The notes under the pieces are model-generated. The model had not been told where the DNA came from, did not search any database, and worked only from the letters and a program-made list of their open reading frames with translations. Made by a program: the position numbers and the translations under genes. 38,789 nt of DNA from a virus, in IMG/VR virus record IMGVR_UViG_3300030106_001352, positions 1-38,789 of that record; one strand, written 5' to 3'. Positions 19,173 through 25,584 of the stretch are shown here, piece by piece (position 1 is the stretch's first letter; every line of letters begins with the position of its first letter).

Positions 19173-19386
19173 CTTCTTCTTCCTTTTTAAGTTTGTTTTT
19201 TAAGAAAGTTATTATTTCTTGTTTACCTACTTCTATCCATATTTCTCTATCAGGTGTATTCTTATTAGGTAACGTATATGGATAAACTATTTCTAGTAAA
19301 TCTATTACATCTTGTAAGTTTCTAGGAAAAAACTCAGCTAATTTTTCTGCCGATATTTCTTTTAATTTGTTTTTTGTTGTTCTCAT
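19162..19386 (-). CDS. Small protein of unknown function at the head of the late operon
   Basis: 74 residues, charged, with 'EFFPRNLQDVIDLLEIVYPYTLP' and a very acidic/basic C-terminus (KNKLKKEEEDVY). It is the first gene after a phage-type promoter and a hairpin. Its only plausible ribosome site (AGAGGG) lies in the 3' arm of that hairpin, 11 nt from the ATG, so folding could limit translation. It overlaps the next gene by 11 nt. T7 genes 6.7 and 7 occupy this interval, but no homology is claimed. Confidence 0.75.
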   Translation of the reverse strand: MRTTKNKLKEISAEKLAEFFPRNLQDVIDLLEIVYPYTLPNKNTPDREIWIEVGKQEIITFLKNKLKKEEEDVY

Positions 19387-19396
19387 AATAAATAAA

Positions 19397-19425
19397 ACCC
19401 TCTTAAGATAGTCCTAAGAGGGTAG
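19397..19425 (-). terminator. Leader hairpin between phage promoter and late genes (terminator or RNase III-type site)
   Basis: On the minus strand ACCCTCTTA-GGACTATCT-TAAGAGGGT forms a 9-bp stem followed by TTTTATT. Placed after a promoter and before the first gene, it could be a weak terminator or attenuator, or the counterpart of the T7 RNase III processing hairpin R6.5 found after phi6.5. The 3' arm also contains the Shine-Dalgarno of the next gene. Confidence 0.7.
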
Positions 19426-19462
19426 ATTAAACTAATAAAGGAGGATAGTTTACGGGATTATT

Positions 19463-19485
19463 TCCCTATTAGGGAGCATGTTAAA
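19463..19485 (-). promoter_or_regulatory. Putative cognate T7-type RNA polymerase promoter (phi6.5-like)
   Basis: The minus strand reads TTTAACATGCTC, then CCTAATA, then GGGA. With GGG as +1, the T7 consensus matches at TTAA, A, G, C and ATA plus GGGA. A second element at 34575-34597 agrees at 19 of 23 positions. It starts on the stop codon of the exonuclease gene, where T7 has phi6.5, and faces the structural operon. Confidence 0.8.
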
Positions 19486-20257
19486 TCCAATAATCTATTT
19501 CTTTTGTAGTAAAATCGTACTCTTCTCCTCTTAATATTCGGACTGCTCTAGTGTTAGCTATTAAATACTTGTTAATAAAATTATCGCTAGCATCTTCATC
19601 AACATATTTTTTGTATTGTTTTTTATATACTTCTTCTATTTCTTTCCAAATTTCTTTATCCGACAACTGGTCTTCAATACACTTATCCAAAATTTTAACA
19701 GATTTAATCTTACCAATTTTAGGAGCACCTTTAATATTATCAGTTGGGTCTCCCATAAGTACTTGAGAGTAGAAGAAGTGTCTTGCTTGTAGTTCGTCGA
19801 TTTCATATATTTCCTTTTTATTCCAGTTAAAGTGCATGCCTTCTATTTGGTCTAAGTCTTTATCTATTGTACATATTATACTATTACTATCTTGAAGGAG
19901 ACCCATTAAATCATCAGCTTCTAATTTACTTTCTGTCCTAGCATTCCAAGTTTTAGTCATATATTTCTTTAATACATCTACTAAAGTGGGAACAGTAGAA
20001 GCATTTCTATTATCTTTATAACCTTCTAATTCTTTGTATCTAAAATTATCTTTACCTGATAAACAAACAACAGCTTCGTCTGCTCCAGTAGTATCGAGTA
20101 TCCATTGAATAAAATTATCTACATCTACCATAGCTTCTTCTGCTTTAGCTATAGTAATAATGCTAGGCTCTCCTTCGTCTCCAAAGTCAATATCAAACTC
20201 ATTAATAAAAGCAAACCTGTATGCTATAATATCTCCATCTATCAATGCTCTTTTCAT
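19481..20257 (-). CDS. 5'-3' exonuclease (T7 gp6-like, FEN/PIN-type nuclease)
   Basis: 258 residues. 'RALIDGDIIAYRFAF' gives the first metal-binding Asp residues (D7, D9), 'FRYKELEGYKDNRN' the helical arch start, 'LEADDLMGLL' and 'ICTIDKDLDQIEG' further acidic ligands, and 'GDPTDNIKGAPKIGKIKSVKIL' the helix-hairpin region of flap endonucleases. T7 gp6 removes RNA primers and degrades host DNA to feed nucleotide pools. The ATG overlaps the stop of the upstream 32-aa gene and has no strong ribosome site, so it probably depends on coupling. Confidence 0.93.
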   Translation of the reverse strand: MKRALIDGDIIAYRFAFINEFDIDFGDEGEPSIITIAKAEEAMVDVDNFIQWILDTTGADEAVVCLSGKDNFRYKELEGYKDNRNASTVPTLVDVLKKYMTKTWNARTESKLEADDLMGLLQDSNSIICTIDKDLDQIEGMHFNWNKKEIYEIDELQARHFFYSQVLMGDPTDNIKGAPKIGKIKSVKILDKCIEDQLSDKEIWKEIEEVYKKQYKKYVDEDASDNFINKYLIANTRAVRILRGEEYDFTTKEIDYWI

Positions 20258-20352
20258 ATTATTACTATCGTTATTAATTCCATAAGTAAAGCAAATACAA
20301 TAGATGCCATTATTATAATATATACTTTAAACATAATATCGTATTTTCTCAT
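20254..20352 (-). CDS. 32-aa single-pass membrane microprotein
   Basis: A 32-codon ORF (MRKYDIMFKVYIIIMASIVF...) that fills the exact gap between two genes: its ATG overlaps the upstream stop (ATGA) and its stop overlaps the exonuclease ATG. Residues 9-32 are almost entirely hydrophobic after a short basic start, so it probably spans the inner membrane once. The double overlap is the main evidence that it is translated. The function is unknown. Confidence 0.6.
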   Translation of the reverse strand: MRKYDIMFKVYIIIMASIVFALLMELITIVII

Positions 20353-20564
20353 TTGTCATCTTTCCTTATATCTCTTCTAATTTCACGTTCAAGTCTATTT
20401 AATATCTCTTCCATAAAAGTAACTAAATCTCTACGTTTAGATATTTTATGTGTAAATGAATTAGCTATCTCTTTTAATAAAGCTCTTACTGCTCTTATCC
20501 ATATTAATCTTTTTCTAATTCTAACTGCTGCAGGATTAATAATTTTCTTCTTCAGTGTCGTCAT
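20349..20564 (-). CDS. Small very basic protein, unknown function
   Basis: 71 residues from MTTLKKKIINPAAV. I prefer this ATG because GGAGG lies eight bases upstream, whereas the in-frame ATG four codons earlier has no site. The protein is dominated by R, K, I and L (VRIRKRLIWIRAVRALLKEI; EREIRRDIRKDDK), mostly helical and possibly nucleic-acid binding. It overlaps the preceding zinc-ribbon gene by 29 nt and the next microprotein by four, in the replication operon between polymerase and exonuclease. Confidence 0.68.
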   Translation of the reverse strand: MTTLKKKIINPAAVRIRKRLIWIRAVRALLKEIANSFTHKISKRRDLVTFMEEILNRLEREIRRDIRKDDK

Positions 20565-20754
20565 CTTCGCCTCCATCTATATGTATTGTTTTAGTAAAAC
20601 GTGCTCCACAATATGGACAATAAGTAGGGTCATTTATACCCGACATCATCTCTAGTATAAAGAAAAAATTCTTACAACTAGTACACTCTAAATAAGATAA
20701 GTCTTCCATTTTTGGAATATATATCTCATCTTCATTTCTTTCATCTTCTGCCAT
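20536..20754 (-). CDS. 72-aa zinc-ribbon protein
   Basis: It has two CxxC knuckles, C24-x2-C27 (LECTSCKNFF) and C46-x2-C49 (YCPYCGARF), between an acidic start (MAEDERNEDE) and an acidic end (GGEDDDTEEENY). The start is chosen for its GAGGA site 10 bp after the DNA polymerase stop; a longer in-frame ATG at 20808 lies inside the polymerase gene without a site. Small zinc ribbons next to replication genes often bind nucleic acid or polymerase subunits. The specific role is unknown. Confidence 0.75.
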   Translation of the reverse strand: MAEDERNEDEIYIPKMEDLSYLECTSCKNFFFILEMMSGINDPTYCPYCGARFTKTIHIDGGEDDDTEEENY

Positions 20755-20764
20755 AGCTTCCTCA

Positions 20765-22519
20765 TCAATGGGTCTCCGCCCAGTTATCTCCAACTTTATA
20801 TTCTCCATCTAATGGACATAAAAAGTTAAAGTCCTTACCTGCTTTTCTTATAGCTTGTACTGCATGTTGTCCTACAGTATCTGCATTATTAACAGGAACA
20901 TCTATTTGCCACTCATCATGTATGTTACCAACAAACTCTGCGTTGTTTTCATACACGTAAGGAGCTAGATTATGTAATGCTTGTTTCATAACTATAGCAC
21001 CTGCTGATTGTAGTAAGGTATTGAGAGCACTATGTGCTGACCTAATTGGTATCTTTCTTTTATCTAATCCATACAAGAAACCTCTTGTACTTGCTTCTCT
21101 TACTTTTGTTTGTAGTTCTCTTAATGCAGGTAATTTTTCTAAGAAAGATTCTTTCATAGTAGTAGCTTTATAACTGCTACAACCAAGAATAACTCCTAGC
21201 TTCTCTGCACCTGCTCCATATAAAAAAGCGTATATCCAAGTCTTGGCTATGTTTCTATCTGTAATACCTAAAGCTTCCATGTTAGTAGTATGTACATCTC
21301 CATGAACAACTACGTCTGCATATTGTCCATCATCATACTTACCCATATAGTGAGCCAAACACCTTAATTCTAAACCACTTGCATCACACCCTACTAGTTT
21401 ATTATTATTAGTAGCTTTAAATAAAGTCCTACACTCTTTACCATAAGGACTATAGCAAGCAGGTACTTGACTCATGTTTGGTTTTCTGTGTGTCATGCGT
21501 CCAGTAACTGCACCTATTGTATCTACTGCTCCATGTATACGTTCTTTTCTAGACATCTTAAGCCAAGCATTCTTGCCCTCGCCTACCATACCTAGTATCT
21601 TTTGTATTACAAAATACTCTCCGAGTTTTTGAGCACCTTCATATTTTAAAGATGCTAATACTCCTTCGTTAATCTTTGGTATACCAGTTTCAGTATACTC
21701 TTCTGGCTTCCAACCATACTGTTCTTGTAGTCCTCTTGCTATATGTTGTCTACTTCCACAATTAAAAGTAGTCATCTTCTTTTTAACAAAAGGTACACCA
21801 GCTTCATAACCTCTAGCTTTATTATTTACTTTAGGAATAAATACTTCTTCATCTACAAAGTCTGGAAAGAATTGTTTTACTTCTTCTTCTATTGTTATCT
21901 TTTTAATTAGTAAAGATTTATATAGCTTATCTGCTTCTTTATGATTGAATGACCAACCATTAAATGTTTGCCTACTAATTATCTTTCTAACACTGTGTTC
22001 TAAATTTAGTGCATCTTTAGATACTTCTTTCTCTTGTATCTTTTTATATAGTGTCTTTGTTACTATTACATCTTGTTCACAATACTCTACCATTTCATCA
22101 GTAAGTACTGACCAATCAGATTGAAAGTGTTGCTTATGTTCTCCAAGACGTAACCCAAAAGCTTCAAGACTATATGCACCTATGAGATTATTAGGAAGTG
22201 TACCTGCTTTTACTCTCCATATATCAGAATCTTTTATATCGGGAAAAGCTAACTTAGAAGCAGTTAAAGTATCATAGACTTTACTATAATCAAACTCCCA
22301 ACCTAATACTTTTTCGAGAACCAAACAATCATAGTCAATGACGTTATGACCAATCCACAAAGTAACATTTCTAAAAACGCTGTTGTAAAAGTTATCAAAC
22401 TGTTCCTCCGTTCTAAGTACCCATCTTCTATCAGAGTCAATATCTATAGCTACAATACAATGTATTTTATCTACATCTAGTTGTAATCCATTTGTCTCTA
22501 TATCAAATGCTACTCTCAT
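20765..22519 (-). CDS. DNA polymerase with 3'-5' exonuclease (family A, T7 gp5-like)
   Basis: 584 residues, shorter than T7 gp5 (704). The proofreading domain is intact: ExoI D6/E8 (FDIETNG), ExoII 'IGHNVIDYDCL', ExoIII 'EYCEQDVIVTK' (D150). Polymerase motif A is 'VGCDASGLELR' (D379), motif B 'RNIAKTWIYAFLYGAG' (R422, K426, Y430) and motif C 'HDE' (534-536). Y430 corresponds to T7 Y526, the nucleotide-selecting position equivalent to E. coli 762. The missing length lies mostly between exonuclease and palm, where T7 has its thumb and thioredoxin-binding loop, so the processivity factor may differ. It overlaps the helicase gene by 17 nt and has an AGGA site. Confidence 0.97.
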   Translation of the reverse strand: MRVAFDIETNGLQLDVDKIHCIVAIDIDSDRRWVLRTEEQFDNFYNSVFRNVTLWIGHNVIDYDCLVLEKVLGWEFDYSKVYDTLTASKLAFPDIKDSDIWRVKAGTLPNNLIGAYSLEAFGLRLGEHKQHFQSDWSVLTDEMVEYCEQDVIVTKTLYKKIQEKEVSKDALNLEHSVRKIISRQTFNGWSFNHKEADKLYKSLLIKKITIEEEVKQFFPDFVDEEVFIPKVNNKARGYEAGVPFVKKKMTTFNCGSRQHIARGLQEQYGWKPEEYTETGIPKINEGVLASLKYEGAQKLGEYFVIQKILGMVGEGKNAWLKMSRKERIHGAVDTIGAVTGRMTHRKPNMSQVPACYSPYGKECRTLFKATNNNKLVGCDASGLELRCLAHYMGKYDDGQYADVVVHGDVHTTNMEALGITDRNIAKTWIYAFLYGAGAEKLGVILGCSSYKATTMKESFLEKLPALRELQTKVREASTRGFLYGLDKRKIPIRSAHSALNTLLQSAGAIVMKQALHNLAPYVYENNAEFVGNIHDEWQIDVPVNNADTVGQHAVQAIRKAGKDFNFLCPLDGEYKVGDNWAETH

Positions 22520-24119
22520 TGTAATCCTTTAGTCCTAACTTATCAAAGTCATCTTGCCAACTAGGAAGTAACCTACCCGTCTCCTTATTAAATGTCAACT
22601 TATCAGCAACACCAACTTCTCCAGTAGTACGATTCTTTAGTACTCGAAGTCTTGCAAGGTTACCATACTCAGCATGTTGTTGGTTTCTTTCTATTGCTAT
22701 CACTGCATCTGATAATTGTTCTAATGAACCCGAGCCACGTAAGTCACGAAGACTAATCTGTCCTCCTTCATTAGCATTATTACCCGACCTATTAATATGT
22801 ACTACACATAATAAACAAGCTCCAGTTTCTTCAGCCAAACTTCTTAAGTCTGTCATCAACCTATCAATAGCTTTACGTTCATCTCCAATAGGCATACCAC
22901 TGATAACAATACTTAAGTGGTCAAGTATAATATATTTACAACCTAAAGATACAATCATAAATCTTATCTTGCTCATTAAGTTATCACTATCAAGTGAACC
23001 AAAGTGGTCGTACAAATGAAACTTGTCATTGTTAATAGTAGCTTCATAAGCATCACGGAGTAGTTCATTATCTACTGGGTCTAGTTCTAATCTTTTATTT
23101 AAATACAAACTAGGATAACGAAGTGCAGTCTTTTGTGTACTGTCTTCTAATGCAACAACTCCCAAAGGAACTTTATGATGTTGTATTATATGGTAACCAA
23201 TCTCATGTACAAAAGTTGATTTACCTGCACCCGAACCTGCAGTAAACATATACACTCCCTTTTGCAATCCTCGTAGCATGTGGTTTAGTTCGGGATAAGG
23301 AATAGCTATACCATCTTCTACTGGAGTAGAAACATAAGACCATAGTTCTTCACCAGATAAAATGCCGTCGGGTCTATATTGTCTAGCTTGAAAGATAGAA
23401 GCAACTAACACTGCAGCTTTACCATTCACTAACATATCGTTAGCATCTTTATGTCCATCAGAGTATTGCATGACTCTTATCTTTCCACATGATATTAGAT
23501 TAACTGCTTCTTGTACTCCTTGTCTGCCTGCTTCATCATTATCAAAAGCTAATACAATATCATCAAAAGATTCTATAAACTCTAAATTCTTTTTAATATA
23601 CTTACTAACAGATGATGCACCATTAGGAATAGAAACTACTGCCCACTTATTATTAAAGACTTGACTAATAGACATAGCATCAATCTCTCCTTCTGTAATA
23701 ATAAGTCTAGGGTTTTCCCCTTGAGGTGTCCAAAGGTGTTGACCAAATAATTCTATGTCGTCGGGTTCTCCAGTCCAAGGAAATTGCTTGTCGGGTGTTC
23801 GGATATGTTGTGCTACTTCGCTTCCATTTTTATAGTAAGATGCTACATGACAAGGGTGTCCTCTCCATGTCCCTACTTTATAATTAAACTTTCTGCAGGT
23901 TTCTTCTGTAATACTACGTTTAGTTAACGCTTGATATTTTCCTTCAATTAAATCTAATCGTTTTGGTTCTTGTACTTCCATATCTTTATTATCCCCTTTT
24001 GTATAAGTCTTACATGAGAAACAATATGTGCCATTAGAATATACAGCAAGAGCATCACTACTACCACAGTCACTACAAGGTAAATGTGTTTGTATTGCTC
24101 CTCCCCTACATTCCATCAT
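22503..24119 (-). CDS. Primase-helicase (T7 gp4-like)
   Basis: 538 residues from MMECRGG, the start with a GGAG seven bases upstream; an in-frame ATG at 24137 has no clear site. In order: a four-Cys zinc-binding module (CSDCG...CFSC) for template recognition, a TOPRIM primase core (ITEGEIDAMS; 'VLAFDNDEAGRQG'), a linker, and a RecA-like hexameric helicase with Walker A 'GSGAGKST', Walker B 'YIILDHLS' and sensor 'LLCVVHINR'. It unwinds DNA ahead of the polymerase and makes primers. It lies directly upstream of the polymerase with overlap, giving a compact replisome block. Confidence 0.96.
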   Translation of the reverse strand: MMECRGGAIQTHLPCSDCGSSDALAVYSNGTYCFSCKTYTKGDNKDMEVQEPKRLDLIEGKYQALTKRSITEETCRKFNYKVGTWRGHPCHVASYYKNGSEVAQHIRTPDKQFPWTGEPDDIELFGQHLWTPQGENPRLIITEGEIDAMSISQVFNNKWAVVSIPNGASSVSKYIKKNLEFIESFDDIVLAFDNDEAGRQGVQEAVNLISCGKIRVMQYSDGHKDANDMLVNGKAAVLVASIFQARQYRPDGILSGEELWSYVSTPVEDGIAIPYPELNHMLRGLQKGVYMFTAGSGAGKSTFVHEIGYHIIQHHKVPLGVVALEDSTQKTALRYPSLYLNKRLELDPVDNELLRDAYEATINNDKFHLYDHFGSLDSDNLMSKIRFMIVSLGCKYIILDHLSIVISGMPIGDERKAIDRLMTDLRSLAEETGACLLCVVHINRSGNNANEGGQISLRDLRGSGSLEQLSDAVIAIERNQQHAEYGNLARLRVLKNRTTGEVGVADKLTFNKETGRLLPSWQDDFDKLGLKDYNESSI

Positions 24120-24513
24120 AAGCTTGCTCCATGTCATTTATTTCTGAACCAGTAGGTTCTTCATCAGTATTTAATATTTTAGTCTCTGTTGTTTCATGAG
24201 CAAGAATATTAAACATAACTGCTGACGCATGGTCTTCATCAGTTGCTCCACTTAACCACTGTACTAAATGTCTAAATGCAGATTCTTTATATCTTTCTAA
24301 TTCTTCTTCTGAGTTTGCTTTTTCCCAATTACGAGGTGTATATTTCTCTCCTCCTCTTGTTAGTAACTCTGCAAACCTAGTAAGCATTTGCTCTTCGTAT
24401 CTAATACCTTTTGGAATAAGAAGATTAAAGTTAGCTTTACCTTTATTAGTATCTCTGACCATACCAGAGTTAAACTCTATTCTCTCCCCACTATCATTAG
24501 TTTCATAATCCAT
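24106..24513 (-). CDS. dATP/dGTP diphosphohydrolase-like protein (DUF5664 / MazG-like)
   Basis: 135 residues from MDYETNDSG, the ATG with a strong AAAGGAG; a GTG six codons earlier is less likely. 'RFAELLTRGGEKYTPRNWEKA' and 'RYKESAFRHLVQWLSGATDEDHASAVMFNILAH' match the helical GxxKYxxxNW ... YxxAxxRHxxxW motifs of this family, in which Glu, Asp and His ligate metal. Relatives hydrolyse dNTPs to dNMPs and shift nucleotide pools; some members belong to phages with modified adenine. I see no PurZ or other base-modification gene here, so a pool-balancing role is more likely. Confidence 0.82.
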   Translation of the reverse strand: MDYETNDSGERIEFNSGMVRDTNKGKANFNLLIPKGIRYEEQMLTRFAELLTRGGEKYTPRNWEKANSEEELERYKESAFRHLVQWLSGATDEDHASAVMFNILAHETTETKILNTDEEPTGSEINDMEQAYDGM

Positions 24514-24515
24514 AA

Positions 24516-24941
24516 TCACTCCTTTAACCACTCGTCTGGCATAATAGTTTCGGCATATTTGAAGCCATGTCTTTCACACCATTCTCCATAAGTAGTTTTG
24601 CTACGTTTACTTAATCTTTGTTTAACTTTACCAAATACGAAACGAATGTCAAGGTTTGGGTATTGTCTTTTAATAAGTAGATGTTTAACTCTATCTGATG
24701 AAACAAACCTACCTTTAGTTTCTATTATAATAGTTTTACCCGATTTAGTTTTTACAATAAAGTCGGGAGTATACCTATGATTAGACTCGGGTTTTACATA
24801 AGTAATAACTTCTGATTCATAACCATACTCAACATTCTTTTCGTCAAGGTCTTTTGCAAAAGAATGCTCCAAGCCCGAGCGATAACCATGCTTCAGACTT
24901 GGGTCATTTCTTTTAAACTTCTTTGGTTTCTTAGAAGTCAT
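24516..24941 (-). CDS. Endonuclease I (Holliday-junction resolvase, T7 gp3-like)
   Basis: 141 residues from MTSKKPKKF. All active-site elements of T7 endonuclease I appear in order: 'YRSGLEHSFAKDL' (Glu), 'HRYTPDFIV' (Asp), 'IIIETKGRF' (Glu and Lys). They are followed by 'RQYPNLDIRFVFG' and 'YGEWCERHGF'. It resolves branched DNA before packaging and helps degrade host DNA. The ATG lies inside the last codons of the ssDNA-binding gene, so the two are coupled. Confidence 0.96.
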   Translation of the reverse strand: MTSKKPKKFKRNDPSLKHGYRSGLEHSFAKDLDEKNVEYGYESEVITYVKPESNHRYTPDFIVKTKSGKTIIIETKGRFVSSDRVKHLLIKRQYPNLDIRFVFGKVKQRLSKRSKTTYGEWCERHGFKYAETIMPDEWLKE

Positions 24942-25533
24942 CAGGGTTACTTTCAACTGCTGAAATTTTTTCTTCAGCAATCGCAGTGCTAACGAATCCT
25001 TCTTCTTCTGCAAAGTCAGATACGTCTACCCCTTTCAATTCAATTACTTGAACTGCTGATAAGAAACAAGATACACCATAAGCATTAGCAGATGGCATAT
25101 AGTATGGACGTGCATTAAATGCAACTTTTAGTTTAGAACCACTACCAACTATTTCGTTAACAGTATTTCTTTTAGTGTCAACTATGGTAGGCTTACGCTC
25201 TCTTACTTCTCCATCTCGTGTAGTATACTTAGCAGTCATCTTGAATTTAAATTCAATGTTGCCTGTCTCTACACCATTGTCATCATACTCTCTAGTGTAT
25301 GGTTTGTTAATACTTAAGCTATCTCTCTTCTGAGGTTTAGCAGTTTCTAGTGCTTGCGTTTTTGCAAGTTCTAGTTGTTCATCTAATGTAGTCATTAATG
25401 GACTAGCGTCTTTCTCTGACATAACTAGACTAACGTTGTACACCCCATTAGGGTCGAACTTTGTTTGTGGTTCATTAATGAACACGTATTTACCTACACC
25501 CACTGGTGTAACTAATCGAACTATGTTGCTCAT
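24931..25533 (-). CDS. Single-stranded DNA-binding protein (T7 gp2.5-like)
   Basis: 200 residues with an OB-fold-like beta-rich core (VGKYVFINEPQTKFDPNGVYNVSLVM; KLKVAFNARPYYMPSANAYGVSCFLSAVQVIEL) and an acidic tail ending ESNPDDF. A terminal Phe after acidic residues is the hallmark of gp2.5, whose tail docks on polymerase and helicase. Position directly after RNA polymerase and before endonuclease I fits T7 order (2.5, 3). It has a strong AAGGAG site. Confidence 0.92.
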   Translation of the reverse strand: MSNIVRLVTPVGVGKYVFINEPQTKFDPNGVYNVSLVMSEKDASPLMTTLDEQLELAKTQALETAKPQKRDSLSINKPYTREYDDNGVETGNIEFKFKMTAKYTTRDGEVRERKPTIVDTKRNTVNEIVGSGSKLKVAFNARPYYMPSANAYGVSCFLSAVQVIELKGVDVSDFAEEEGFVSTAIAEEKISAVESNPDDF

Positions 25534-25584
25534 ACTTATTCTCCTTATAAGTTTATATTTAAGTAGTTATTATAACTACTACTT

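Noticed and set aside
25561-25580. Terminator between RNA polymerase and ssDNA-binding genes
   Set aside because: AGTAGTTAT/ATAACTACT is an AT-rich palindrome without a following T-run and lies upstream of no gene end in the right orientation. A similar AT-rich repeat at 34521-34540 suggests it is not a terminator.
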